Assembly: GCF_900110255.1 (NCBI RefSeq)
Contig: NZ_FODD01000033.1
Coordinates: forward strand, 36,914-100,913
Length of the DNA stretch: 64,000 nt
From: Actinacidiphila rubida
Lineage (GTDB): Bacteria > Actinomycetota > Actinomycetes > Streptomycetales > Streptomycetaceae
Reading direction: 5' to 3'
The position numbers and the translations under genes were made by a program. The notes under the pieces are model-generated. The model was not told the DNA's origin. It did not search any database and worked only from the letters and a program-made list of their open reading frames with translations. Below, in pieces: positions 7,405-16,196 of this stretch (the first letter of the stretch is position 1; each line of letters starts with the position of its first letter).

Positions 7405-9375
7405 ATGGCGCGAGAGATCGGACGGCGTGCTTTCCTGACGGGGGCGGGAGCCGCCGTGACCATGACGGCGGTGGGCACACCGGCGTATGCCGGCGCGGCC
7501 GCGCGGGACGCGGCGACGGCACACGACCTGGTGGACGTGCAACTGCTGAACATCACCGACCTGCACGGATACCTGCAGGCAGCGCCCGGCGGCAACGCGA
7601 CGGTGCTGGGCGCCGGCGGCGCCGCCTACACCGTCGGCGGTGTCGCCTATATGGCCGCGCACCTGGAGCGGTTGCGGGCCGGACGGCGCAACTCGATCTT
7701 CTTCGCGCCCGGAGACCTCTTCTCCGGCTGGGAGTTCGACGCCATGAGCCTGGCCGACGAGCCGACCATCGAGGCGCTGAACCGGATGGGCCTGGACTTC
7801 GCGACCGCGGGCAACCACGAGTTCGACAAGTCCCCCTCGTTCCTGGTCCGGCACATGGAACACGGCGTGCCGTTCCCCGACATCGGGCAGGACGACGCGT
7901 TCCCCGACGCCTCCGGCCGCCGCTTCAAGGGCGCCGACTTCCGCTACTACAGCGCCAACATGGTCTGGTCCCGCGACCAGGACACGGTGCTGGCGCCCTA
8001 CAACATCGAATGGGTCGACGCCGGCGGCGGCCGCCGCCTGCCGATCGGCTTCATCCACCTGACCGCGGCCGGCACCGAGACCGGCTCCACCTCCTACCAG
8101 CCGGCGCTCGGCTCGCTGGACGAGGTGGCCACCGCCAACGCCTGCGCCGCCGAACTCAAGCGCCGCGGCGTCCACGCGATCGTGCTGTCCATGCACGACG
8201 GAGCGGTGGCCGGCGCCGACTTCACCACCGGCACCAACCCCTCGGGCCCCGCCTACGACCTGGCGCTGCGCGTCTCCCCGGACATCGACGCCATCGTCAC
8301 CGGGCACTGGCACTGCCGCTTCACCATGATGGTGCCCGACCCCAACGGTGTGCCCCGCCCGTTCGTGGAGGCCGGCTGCTACGGCCAGCTCATCAACGAG
8401 ATCAACCTGCGGCTGGACCCGCGCACCGGCCGCGTGGTGCGGGAACTGACCACCTCGGTCAACCACCCCAACACCCGCGACATCACCCCCGACAAGGACC
8501 TGCAGGAGGTCGCCGACTACTGGAGCGGCTACGCCGCCACCCGCGGCAGGACCGTCATCGGCCGGCAGAGCGCCTCCTTCACCCGCACCCGCACCACCGC
8601 CGGGCAGAGCACGATGGGCGACCTCGTCGCGGACTGGGCGTACTGGGCCGGCCGGCAGCCGCTGGGCCCGATGAACGACGGCAACGACCACCCCAACGTG
8701 CCCGCCGACCTGGCGCTGGTGGCCACCGCACCACTGACCGGCTCGGTCGTGATCGCCCGCGACCTGACCATGGACACCGCCTCCGGCGGCCAGGTCACCC
8801 TCGCCCAGGCCTGGAACGCCGTCGGCTACGGCGACCCGATCCTGACCGTCACCGTCACCGGCGGCCAACTGCTGACCGCCCTGGAACAGCAGTGGAGCAC
8901 CGCCGCCGACGGCACACTGCGCTTCTCGCCGTTCGCGGTCTCCGCCGGCGTGCGCTACAGCTTCGACGCCACCGCCCCCGTCGGCGCCCGCGTCGTGGCC
9001 GGCACCGTCACCCTCGACGGCACACCGCTGGAGACCGCGGCCACCTACCGCCTGGCCGCCACCGCCTACACCCTGCTGGGCGCCGACGGGTTCACCGCGT
9101 TCACCGGATTCACCGAACCGGTCCGGCACGTACGCGACTACGAGAGCTTCGTGGCGTTCGTACGGTCCCGCGGCACCCTGACCCCGGCCCCGCCGGACCG
9201 CGTCACCGCCCTGAACACCACCGCCGCCACCGCCCGCGTCGGAGCCTTCCCCGCCCCGGCTCTGCCCTCCTCCGCGGCCCTGGCGGCCGGGCAGGACGCC
9301 GCCGCCCAGTCCCGCGCGGTGGCCGCCGCCCTGACCCGCGCCCGCCCGCACGGCGGCTTCGCCCTCCCCTGCTGA
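7405..9375 (+). CDS. Tat-exported 5'-nucleotidase/2',3'-cyclic phosphodiesterase family metallophosphoesterase
   Basis: A 656-residue UshA-type protein. Residues 1-35 carry a twin-arginine signal (GRRAFLTGAGAA, then AxA). The N-terminal metallophosphoesterase domain shows ITDLHGYL, GDLFSGWEFD, GNHEFDK, SMHDGA and TGHWH, the usual metal ligands. The C-terminal 5'-nucleotidase domain begins near GQSTMGDLVADWAYWA and includes LVATAPLTGSV and YGDPILTVTVTGGQLLTALEQQW. It probably hydrolyses extracellular nucleotides after folded export. AGGAGGGG precedes the ATG. The C-terminal 60 residues are Ala/Pro-rich with no obvious anchor. Confidence 0.9.
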   Translation: MAREIGRRAFLTGAGAAVTMTAVGTPAYAGAAARDAATAHDLVDVQLLNITDLHGYLQAAPGGNATVLGAGGAAYTVGGVAYMAAHLERLRAGRRNSIFFAPGDLFSGWEFDAMSLADEPTIEALNRMGLDFATAGNHEFDKSPSFLVRHMEHGVPFPDIGQDDAFPDASGRRFKGADFRYYSANMVWSRDQDTVLAPYNIEWVDAGGGRRLPIGFIHLTAAGTETGSTSYQPALGSLDEVATANACAAELKRRGVHAIVLSMHDGAVAGADFTTGTNPSGPAYDLALRVSPDIDAIVTGHWHCRFTMMVPDPNGVPRPFVEAGCYGQLINEINLRLDPRTGRVVRELTTSVNHPNTRDITPDKDLQEVADYWSGYAATRGRTVIGRQSASFTRTRTTAGQSTMGDLVADWAYWAGRQPLGPMNDGNDHPNVPADLALVATAPLTGSVVIARDLTMDTASGGQVTLAQAWNAVGYGDPILTVTVTGGQLLTALEQQWSTAADGTLRFSPFAVSAGVRYSFDATAPVGARVVAGTVTLDGTPLETAATYRLAATAYTLLGADGFTAFTGFTEPVRHVRDYESFVAFVRSRGTLTPAPPDRVTALNTTAATARVGAFPAPALPSSAALAAGQDAAAQSRAVAAALTRARPHGGFALPC

Positions 9376-9443
9376 CCCCTTGCACCGCCCGACCTCCCTT
9401 GCACCGCCCGCCCGCCCGGCCCGCCCGGCCGGAGCGGGTGGGC

Positions 9444-10130
9444 TCAGGCGTCCGGGCCCGGGCCCTGGTCCGCGGCACGCCGCCCGGTCGGCAGTCCCTC
9501 GCTGGTGGCGAAGTAGAACGCGGGCAGCACCGCGAACGCGGCCAGCGCGATGGGCGGGGTGACCAGCGCGCCCAGCACCCCGACCGTGCAGTAGACCGCG
9601 GCGCCCACAGCGGAGCGGATCAGGCCGTGCCGCACATAGGCGGGCTCCACCCCCTTCTCCAGCAGCCCCGGGCAGCGCAGCAGCCGCCAGTACAGGGCGA
9701 CCCAGCTCAGGCACAGGGCCGCGGCGATCCCCGCGTACAGGGCCGTCGCCACCTTCGCGTCCCGCCCCCACACGTCGCTCTGGACGGCGTCGGCGACGAC
9801 CTCGGTGGGGAAGGCCAGGGCGGCGGTCATGAACAGCACGAACAGGTTCGCGGCGTGCAGGCCGCGGTTCATGGTGCGGATCCGCACGAACGCCTGGTGG
9901 TGGTTGAGCCAGATCACCGCGATGTAGCTGAACGACGCCAGATAGCCCAGGTAGGCCGGCCACTGCCGGGCCAGCGCGTGCCCCAGCCCCCCGGCCGGGT
10001 GCGCCGGCACGGCCAGGCCCAGGACCAGGATGGTCGCCGCGATCGCGAACACGCCGTCGCTGAACGCCTCGGCACGGGCGGTCTCCGAGCGCTGGAACCG
10101 CGCCGAGGACACGGCGGGACGGCCGGCCAC
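9444..10130 (-). CDS. TMEM175 family (DUF1211) membrane channel protein
   Basis: A 228-residue membrane protein. RAEAFSDGVFAIAATILVLGL matches the FSDG(V/I)FAIA motif of TM1 that lines the pore of TMEM175 potassium channels. About six hydrophobic segments follow (YLGYLASFSYIAVIWLNHH, LFVLFMTAALAF, YAGIAAALCLSWVALYW and others). Bacterial relatives conduct K+. The annotated GTG start lacks a clear ribosome binding site, and the GTG six codons inside is an alternative. It is convergent with the nucleotidase. A second family member is at 47412. Confidence 0.85.
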   Translation of the reverse strand: MAGRPAVSSARFQRSETARAEAFSDGVFAIAATILVLGLAVPAHPAGGLGHALARQWPAYLGYLASFSYIAVIWLNHHQAFVRIRTMNRGLHAANLFVLFMTAALAFPTEVVADAVQSDVWGRDAKVATALYAGIAAALCLSWVALYWRLLRCPGLLEKGVEPAYVRHGLIRSAVGAAVYCTVGVLGALVTPPIALAAFAVLPAFYFATSEGLPTGRRAADQGPGPDA

Positions 10131-10389
10131 GACCGGCTAGCGGGCGACGCCGGCCGGCAGCCGGCCGCGCGCACCGGCCCCCCGGCGGGCGGCACCCGCC
10201 CGCGGCAGCGCCGTCCCCCGCCTCGGACGGGCGCGCCGGTCCTCGTCCTCACCCATGGCCTCACACAACCACGCACCCCGCCGCCCCGCCCCCCGGCCGC
10301 ACCCACCCGCACCACCGGGACCCGGCCACGCCACCGGGACCCGGCCGCCGCCGCGGCCTCCCCGCCGCCGACACACCCCCGATCGATGA

Positions 10390-10417
10390 GCGATTCATGC
10401 GCGATCGGGTGTGCGAT
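10390..10417. promoter_or_regulatory. Three GCGAT repeats, one helical turn apart, upstream of tap
   Basis: GCGAT occurs at 10390, 10401 and 10413 (spacing 11 and 12 bases), with another CGAT at 10384. The array ends about 30 bases before the tap start and overlaps its expected promoter (TAGGGT-like -10 near 10425). Helical phasing suggests a protein binding site, perhaps for Tap itself, which has an N-terminal HTH. This is inference. Confidence 0.35.
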
Positions 10418-10449
10418 GGTTGATAGGGTGTCAGGCCGGAGGTGCGGTG

Positions 10450-12705
10450 ATGCCGGGACAGGACGAGCTGTTCAGCGCGGTCGACGCGCTGCTGGACCAG
10501 GTGGCGGCCGCGGAGGCGCTGCCGGAGCCCGCGGAGCGCAGGCGGCTGCGGGAGGCCGCCGGGCTGAGCCAGGCGCAGGTCGCCCGGGCGGTCGACACCC
10601 GCCGGGAGGCCGTCGGCAACTGGGAGGCCGGCCGCACCGAGCCCCGGCCCCCGCAGCGCGCCGCCTACGCGCGGCTGCTGGAGGGCCTGGCCGCGCGTTT
10701 CCCCGCACCGGCGCCCCCCGCCGTGCCGCCGCCGGCCCCCGAACCCGCCCCCCGACCCGCCCCTGAATCCGCGCAGTCGGCCGCCGGCCCCCACCCCCCG
10801 GCCCCCGGCCCCGCGCCGGCCCCGCCGACGGCCCCGCCGTCCCGGCCGGAACCCGCCCCCGCCCCTGCGGTGGGTGCGGGCGGGGCGTCGTCGCGTCGCC
10901 GGGCCGGTGCCGGGCGGGCGCCGGCGCCGGTGGTGCGGGAGGGCCCGGGCGGGGGCGGCGATCCGCGGTTCGCGCACGGGCCGCTGGGGGTGCTGGACGG
11001 GGACGGTCAGCTGTACTGCGCGGGCGGTCTGGTGCTGCGCTGCCCGGCCCTGTCGGTGCCGGACCTGGTGGAATGGACGCTCGAGCACGCCCGGTTGGGC
11101 ACGCCGCGGCTGCACCGGTCGGGCAAGGACGGTGATCCGCTGGTGGTGGTGACCGCGGCCGCCGCCGCCCGGCTGGGGCTGCCCCTGGAGCTGACCGACC
11201 GGCGGGCGATGCGGCTGGCGCCGGACCATCCGGTGCTGGCTCAGATCGCCGGTGCGAACTGGCAGTTGACGCAGCGCGGGTTCGGGCCGTGGGCCCGGGT
11301 CTACCGGCCCGCGGCCGGCGGTGAACGCCGGTGCGTGCAGCTGGCGGTGCTGCCGTGGCAGGCGCTGGAGGCCCGTGCGTGGGGCGGCGCGGACCTGCTG
11401 CCGGCCGCCGAGCTGGCGCGGGTGCTGTCGGTGTACGCCGCGCGGGTGCTCACCCCGCGCGGCTCGACCGCGGTGACCGGACTGGAGCTGATGACCGCGC
11501 TGCGCCCGCCGACCCGCGCGGTGCGCGACGAGGCGAGCGGGAACTGGGTGCCGGGGCCGGTGCCCGGCTCGCTGACCCGGGCCTTCGATCCGGCGCCGCC
11601 CGAAGCCCCCGACGAGCACCCGGTGGTGGCCGCCGCGGTACCGCGCGGACATGTCCGCGGCGAGGCGGAGGTGCTGGACGAGGAGGCGTTCGACTGGATC
11701 CGGCCCACCGAGACGCTCACCGACCAGGAGTGCGCCCGGCCGTGGGCGGTGGGCATCGACGTGAACACCGCGTTCCTGGCCGCGGTCAGCCGGCTGCCGG
11801 TCGGGTTGTGCGGGCCGCGGCACGTGCGCGAGCCGCGGTTCGACAAGCAGGTGCCGGGGTCGTGGCTGGTGGACCTGTCGGCGCTGGCGGTCGACCCGCG
11901 GCTGCCGAACCCGTTCACCCCGCACGGCGGCCGCCCGCAGGGCCCGGCCTGGTACGCGACGCCGACGGTGGCCTACGCGCAGGAACTGATCGACACCCAC
12001 CACCTGCCGGTCCAGCTGCGGCCGCTCGAGGGCTACCTGCGGCCGGAGGCCGGCCCCTACCTGGAGCCCTGGTACAAGGTCCTCTCGCAGGCATACAAGG
12101 CGACGATGGCCGATCTGGGCGTGGACGCGGGCCTGACGCCGCGGCAGTTCCTGGCGGCGATGGAAGGCCTGGGGGACACCGACCCGGGCATGGCCGCGGT
12201 GCTCTCGGCGATCAAGGCGACGGTCAAGGGCGGCATCGGCAAGCTGCGCGAGCGGCCCAAGGGCGCCGGCTACCGGCCCGGCCGGCCCTGGCCGGCGCTG
12301 GAGCGGCCGACGTGGCGGCCCGACATCCGCGCGGCGGTGATCTCCGCGGCCCGGGTGAACATGCACCGCAAACTGATGAACGTGGCGGCCGCCACCGGCG
12401 GCCGCCTGCCGCCGCGCTCCCACCAGGGCGCGTGGACGGCCCTGTTCGGGCCGCGGGCGCTGGCACCGGTGGCGGTGCTGTCGGACTGCGCGGTCTACCC
12501 CTCGCCGGGCCCCTCGCCGCTGGACGTCCTGCCCACCGACGCCGACGGCCGCCCGTCCCCGGGCACGTTCCGCCTGGGCGTGTCTCCGGGGATGGTCAAG
12601 CACGAGGGCAGCAAGCCGCTGTACTGGGCGGTGGAACTGCTGGAGCAGCAGTACAACCCCGCCCGGCACATCAAGGGCCGGTCCGGCACGGACGAGGGGG
12701 AGTAG
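10450..12705 (+). CDS. tap: Telomere-associated protein Tap
   Basis: A 751-residue protein. Residues about 30-80 form an Xre-like helix-turn-helix (REAAGLSQAQVARAVDTRREAVGNWEAGRTEPRPPQ split across helices), followed by a Pro/Ala-rich linker to about residue 165. A long conserved C-terminal region follows that includes AVGIDVNTAFLAA and KATVKGGIGKLRERPKG. Length, HTH and order match Streptomyces Tap, which binds telomeric 3' overhangs and recruits the terminal protein Tpg. GGAGGT lies 6 bases before the ATG at 10450, which decides the start over the GTG at 10411. It is followed after 3 bases by tpg, so the pair forms one operon. It indicates a linear replicon. Confidence 0.93.
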   Translation: MPGQDELFSAVDALLDQVAAAEALPEPAERRRLREAAGLSQAQVARAVDTRREAVGNWEAGRTEPRPPQRAAYARLLEGLAARFPAPAPPAVPPPAPEPAPRPAPESAQSAAGPHPPAPGPAPAPPTAPPSRPEPAPAPAVGAGGASSRRRAGAGRAPAPVVREGPGGGGDPRFAHGPLGVLDGDGQLYCAGGLVLRCPALSVPDLVEWTLEHARLGTPRLHRSGKDGDPLVVVTAAAAARLGLPLELTDRRAMRLAPDHPVLAQIAGANWQLTQRGFGPWARVYRPAAGGERRCVQLAVLPWQALEARAWGGADLLPAAELARVLSVYAARVLTPRGSTAVTGLELMTALRPPTRAVRDEASGNWVPGPVPGSLTRAFDPAPPEAPDEHPVVAAAVPRGHVRGEAEVLDEEAFDWIRPTETLTDQECARPWAVGIDVNTAFLAAVSRLPVGLCGPRHVREPRFDKQVPGSWLVDLSALAVDPRLPNPFTPHGGRPQGPAWYATPTVAYAQELIDTHHLPVQLRPLEGYLRPEAGPYLEPWYKVLSQAYKATMADLGVDAGLTPRQFLAAMEGLGDTDPGMAAVLSAIKATVKGGIGKLRERPKGAGYRPGRPWPALERPTWRPDIRAAVISAARVNMHRKLMNVAAATGGRLPPRSHQGAWTALFGPRALAPVAVLSDCAVYPSPGPSPLDVLPTDADGRPSPGTFRLGVSPGMVKHEGSKPLYWAVELLEQQYNPARHIKGRSGTDEGE

Positions 12706-12708
12706 GGC

Positions 12709-13269
12709 ATGGGCGAGCTGCAGGACAGTCTGGAGCGGGCGGGCGCGGCCACCGCGACCCGCCCCATCCCCGCCTCCGCCGGCGCGCGGATGCGGTTCCT
12801 GGTCAGGAGCGAGCACGGCTCGACCCGGGCCGTCGCCCAGCGCCTGCAGGTCTCCCAGCGCACCGTGGAACGCTACGTCAAAGGCACCCTGCGCCACCCG
12901 CGCCCGGAGCTGGCCGCCCGCCTGGAGCGCGAGGTCCGCAAGGACTGGCAGCCGCGGGTGCGGGCCCGCGCCCGCAGACATGCCGCCACCAGCGGCGGCA
13001 TCGTGGTCGAGACCCGCGCGCAGTTCGGCTACACCGGCGCGCCCGGCTCCAGCGACCAGGACCGCATGCGGCTGCTGACCCAGCACCTGCCGCCGCACCA
13101 CGCCGAGCGGCTGTTCGCCGCGCAGGCCGCCGGCGCCGGCGAGGACGAACTGCGGCAGGTCGTCGCCGAGGCCCTGCGCGACGTCTACTTCCGCGACCGC
13201 GGCCGCCGGGCCCGCTCCCTGGAAGAGGTCCGCTTCACCACCATCGACTACATCGAACTCGACTTCTGA
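12709..13269 (+). CDS. tpg: Terminal protein Tpg
   Basis: A 186-residue protein, the usual Tpg size (about 184-186). The N-terminal part has an HTH-like segment (TRAVAQRLQVSQRTVERYVKG), followed by a basic stretch rich in Arg, then GGIVVETRAQFGYTG and a Thr/Tyr-containing C-terminus ending IDYIELDF. Tpg primes end patching of Streptomyces telomeres and stays covalently attached to the 5' DNA ends. It starts 3 bases after the tap stop with GGGGGAG as ribosome binding site. Identification is firm from family pattern and tap linkage. Confidence 0.93.
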   Translation: MGELQDSLERAGAATATRPIPASAGARMRFLVRSEHGSTRAVAQRLQVSQRTVERYVKGTLRHPRPELAARLEREVRKDWQPRVRARARRHAATSGGIVVETRAQFGYTGAPGSSDQDRMRLLTQHLPPHHAERLFAAQAAGAGEDELRQVVAEALRDVYFRDRGRRARSLEEVRFTTIDYIELDF

Positions 13270-13371
13270 CACACCCCGTTCCCAGCCCCCGCGCGCGCAA
13301 TGCCCGGCCGTCCCCCGGGGCCCCGGCCGTGACCGCCGGCACCGGCCGCACGACCCGGTGGGGCCGCAAGG

Positions 13372-14205
13372 TCAGCGGGCGGCGGCCGCGCGCAGGTGCC
13401 GGCTGACGTCGCCGACCAGGCGGATGTCCACCTGCCGGCGGGTGAAGCGCCACCGGCCGTCGCGGCGGGTGAAGCGGTCGCGGTAGCGGCCGGCGGCGAT
13501 GACCTGCAGGGGCAGGCCGTCGACGGCCTGCAGCACGGTCACGCAGGAGCGGGCCTCGGCCGTGCCGGCGTCCTCGTCGACGTCGACGGCCACGTTGCTC
13601 GTCACGTGCTGGGTGCGCGGCGTGCCGTCGGCGTAGACGATCAGCGTGTCGCGGAACATCCCCTCGATCGCCTCCCGGCCGGTGAACGTCGCCCCGCTGC
13701 CGGTGAACGAGGCGTCGGCCAGCAGTTCGCCCACTCCCGCGAAGTCGCCGTCGTCGACGAGTTCGGCGTAGCGGGCCAGCAGGTTCTCCACGGCCCGGTG
13801 CGCGGGCACCGCGTTCGCGGGCGCGGCCGGCGGCACGGTGGGCCGCGGCGGCGCGGGACAGATGCGGATCGTGGCGGCGCGGGCATCGGCGGAGGCGACC
13901 AGGCCGGCCGCGGCCGGCCCGTACTTGGCGGTGAACGCCTCGTCGACGGGCCCGGCCGGCCCGAGGCCGCCGGTGTCCAGGACGACGTCGTGCGTGGTCC
14001 CGGCGACGGTGACGCGTCCGCGGCCGTGCGCGAGTGCCGCCTGGTACCAGGCCGACCGCGGGCCACGGTAGGCGCGCACGTACAGCTGGCCGCCGGTGAC
14101 GGCCATGCCGATCTCCACACCGTCCCCGCCGTCACCGGCGGTCAGGATCAGGGACTGCGTGCGGGAGAGCAGTTCGAGGTCGTGGGGTTCCCAGGTGGTG
14201 GTCAT
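13372..14205 (-). CDS. DUF2255 plus SnoaL-like (NTF2 fold) two-domain protein
   Basis: A 277-residue protein starting at the ATG at 14205 (MTTTWEPHDLE). Residues about 5-120 match a DUF2255 domain (EIGMAVTGGQLYVRAYRGPRSAWYQAAL split by loops, then VTVAGTTHDVVLD). Residues about 145-270 are an NTF2/SnoaL-like cone: LARYAELVDDGDFAGVGELLADASF, GREAIEGMFRDT, RTQHVTSNVAVDVDED and YRDRFTRRDGRWRFTRRQVDI. Such NTF2 domains often act as isomerases, cyclases or ligand binders. The fusion is unusual, and the function is unknown. It is convergent with tpg. Confidence 0.75.
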   Translation of the reverse strand: MTTTWEPHDLELLSRTQSLILTAGDGGDGVEIGMAVTGGQLYVRAYRGPRSAWYQAALAHGRGRVTVAGTTHDVVLDTGGLGPAGPVDEAFTAKYGPAAAGLVASADARAATIRICPAPPRPTVPPAAPANAVPAHRAVENLLARYAELVDDGDFAGVGELLADASFTGSGATFTGREAIEGMFRDTLIVYADGTPRTQHVTSNVAVDVDEDAGTAEARSCVTVLQAVDGLPLQVIAAGRYRDRFTRRDGRWRFTRRQVDIRLVGDVSRHLRAAAAR

Positions 14206-14350
14206 GCACCAAGTGTGACCGCCACGGCCGGCCCACGGCACACGTGTGAGGGGGAGAGTCCTGCACAGGCACACCGCACCCACCCGCACCCGCCACCCGC
14301 GCACACGTGTGGCCGCGGGCGCGCGGTGCGGGGCGCGGTGGGTGCGCGGG

Positions 14351-14509
14351 TCACTCCTCGCGTTCGAACTCGGCCTGGGCGCGCTGGTCGTCGAGTTCCT
14401 TCTGCGCCGACTGGTAGACCTCGCGGACGAGTTTCTCGGCTTCCTGCTGCGAGGGCTTGTCGGGCAGGTGCTGGACTCGTTCGACCCAGTTGCGTGCGGA
14501 TGGCTCCAT
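14351..14509 (-). CDS. Small charged helical protein, function unknown
   Basis: A 52-residue protein from the ATG at 14509 (MEPSARNWVERVQHLPDKPSQ...), preceded by AAGGAGGG on the minus strand, a strong ribosome binding site. It is Glu/Gln/Arg-rich and ends EFEREE, suggesting an amphipathic or coiled helix. Longer readings upstream lack a ribosome binding site. Not recognised. Confidence 0.6.
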   Translation of the reverse strand: MEPSARNWVERVQHLPDKPSQQEAEKLVREVYQSAQKELDDQRAQAEFEREE

Positions 14510-14744
14510 GCCGCCCTCCTTCACCGCCGCGGTCGTGGAGCGCGGGGCCGCGCGTCGGCCCGTGGGGCGGTGGCCAGGGGCCCCTCCCGGCCACCCTAAC
14601 GCCGCCGCGCCGCGCGCGCCCCTCACGCCGGCCCACAACCCGGCCGCGTCCCACCGTCCCGATCATGGGGCGTGTTCGTGCAGGTGGCAGGGGTGCGGAG
14701 TGGTGTGGTCACAACGGCTGGTTGTGGCGTTCTAGGGTGGGGTC

Positions 14745-15689
14745 ATGGATCTTGACGGTGTGGCGACGTTCGTGGCCGCCACGGACGCGGGCCGGTTCCA
14801 GGAGGCCGCGGTGGAGCTGGGGGTCACCCAGCAGGCGGTGTCCAAGCGGGTCGCGGCGCTGGAGCGCGCGCTGGGGGTGCGGCTGTTCACGCGGACCGCG
14901 CGCGGTGCGCGGCTGACGATCGACGGGCAGGCGTTCCTGCCGCACGCGCGGGAGCTGCTGCGGGTGGCGGAGCGGGCGGCGGCCTCGGTGCGGGCGGGAC
15001 GCCGTCCGCTGCGGGTGGACGTGCTGTCCTCGCGGGGGGCGGGCTCGGGGCTGATGCGCGCCTTCCACCGCGCCCATCCGCAGGCCGATCTGGACGTGCT
15101 GACGCTCTTCGAGATGGACGCGGCGGTGGCCGCGCTGCGCTCCGGCGCGATCGACGCGACGTTCCGGGCGGTCGGGGCACCGGGCCGGCCGCTGCCGGAG
15201 GACATCGCGTATGTGCGGGTCCTGGACGAGCCGCTGCAGGTGCTGACCGGCCCCGCCCATGCACTGGCCGGCGCCCGGTCGGTGACGCTGCCGCAGCTGG
15301 CCGGGCACCGGATCTGGATGCCGGGCATCGTGGCGGGCACCGAGTGGGCGGCCTACTACGACGCCATGGTCGGCGAGTTCGGCCTGACGATCGAGGCGAC
15401 CGGCCCGAACTTCGGCTCCGACGCGCTGCTGGACACCATCGCCGACACCCCGGCCCTGGCCACGTTCATGGGCGAGCACACCCGGCTGGTGTGGCCGGCC
15501 GACCACGGGCTGCGCCGCATCCCGGTGACAGGCCCGACGCCGGTCTACCCGCACTGCCTGCTGTGGCACCGCGACAACGGGCACCCGGCGCTGGCCGCGC
15601 TGCGCACCCACCTGGCCACCACCGCCCCGCCGCCGGCCGCGCCCGGCACCTGGACCCCGCCGTGGACCCCGCCGGCCGCCGGGGTGTGA
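14745..15689 (+). CDS. LysR family transcriptional regulator
   Basis: A 314-residue LTTR. The N-terminal winged HTH is clear: FVAATDAGRFQEAAVELGVTQQAVSKRVAALERALGVRLF within residues 8-50. The substrate-binding domain follows from about residue 87, with LRSGAIDATFRAVG in the usual place. The last 25 residues are Pro-rich. Targets are not obvious; the downstream NTF2-like gene at 15732 is co-oriented, 42 bases away, and may be cotranscribed. Confidence 0.9.
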   Translation: MDLDGVATFVAATDAGRFQEAAVELGVTQQAVSKRVAALERALGVRLFTRTARGARLTIDGQAFLPHARELLRVAERAAASVRAGRRPLRVDVLSSRGAGSGLMRAFHRAHPQADLDVLTLFEMDAAVAALRSGAIDATFRAVGAPGRPLPEDIAYVRVLDEPLQVLTGPAHALAGARSVTLPQLAGHRIWMPGIVAGTEWAAYYDAMVGEFGLTIEATGPNFGSDALLDTIADTPALATFMGEHTRLVWPADHGLRRIPVTGPTPVYPHCLLWHRDNGHPALAALRTHLATTAPPPAAPGTWTPPWTPPAAGV

Positions 15690-15731
15690 ACGGCGGCGAC
15701 CGCAGACCCGGCCCGCTACGGAAGGCTGCCC

Positions 15732-16148
15732 ATGCCCACGCCCACGCCCATGCCTGTGCCCGCCGCTGAGCCCGCGCCCGGGCCGGTCGCGGAGGTGACG
15801 GCGTTCATGGCCCGCTACGAGCAAGCGGCCAACCGCCGCGTCGTGGAGGACCTGGCGCCGCTGATCGCACCGGACGCCACCTACTGGTTCTCCGACGGCT
15901 CCCACCAGGGCCGTGGCGAGATCCTCGCGGCGATCGCGCGGACCTTCGCCACGATCAGCGACGAGGTGTACGAGATCACCGCCCTGGAATGGGTGGTGGT
16001 GTCCGCCAGGCACGCGGTGTGCCGCTACCGCTTCTCCTGGACCGGCCAGGTCGAGGGCCGCCCCCGCTCCGGCCGCGGCCGCGGCACCAGCGTCCTGACC
16101 CGCCACGGCGGCACCTGGCAGATCCAGCACGAACACCTCAGCCCCTGA
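15732..16148 (+). CDS. NTF2-like (SnoaL/DUF4440) protein
   Basis: A 138-residue protein of the cone-like NTF2 fold: VTAFMARYEQAANRRVVEDLAPLIAPDATYWFSDGS, then GRGEILAAIARTFATISDE and SVLTRHGGTWQIQHEHLSP. The C-terminal strand pattern R-G-G-x-W-x-I-x-H-E is typical. A Pro/Thr-rich leader of about 18 residues precedes the domain, so the true start may be a later GTG. Function unknown; probably linked to the LysR gene upstream. Confidence 0.75.
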   Translation: MPTPTPMPVPAAEPAPGPVAEVTAFMARYEQAANRRVVEDLAPLIAPDATYWFSDGSHQGRGEILAAIARTFATISDEVYEITALEWVVVSARHAVCRYRFSWTGQVEGRPRSGRGRGTSVLTRHGGTWQIQHEHLSP

Positions 16149-16196
16149 GCCCGCCCGACCCCGCCCGGCCCCGGACGGCCGCGCCGGCCGGCGGGG

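Noticed and set aside
10261..13272. 1003-codon open frame antisense to tap-tpg
   Set aside because: Gln/Arg/Gly-rich composition without domains, complementary to recognised genes. Such antisense frames are common in GC-rich genomes.
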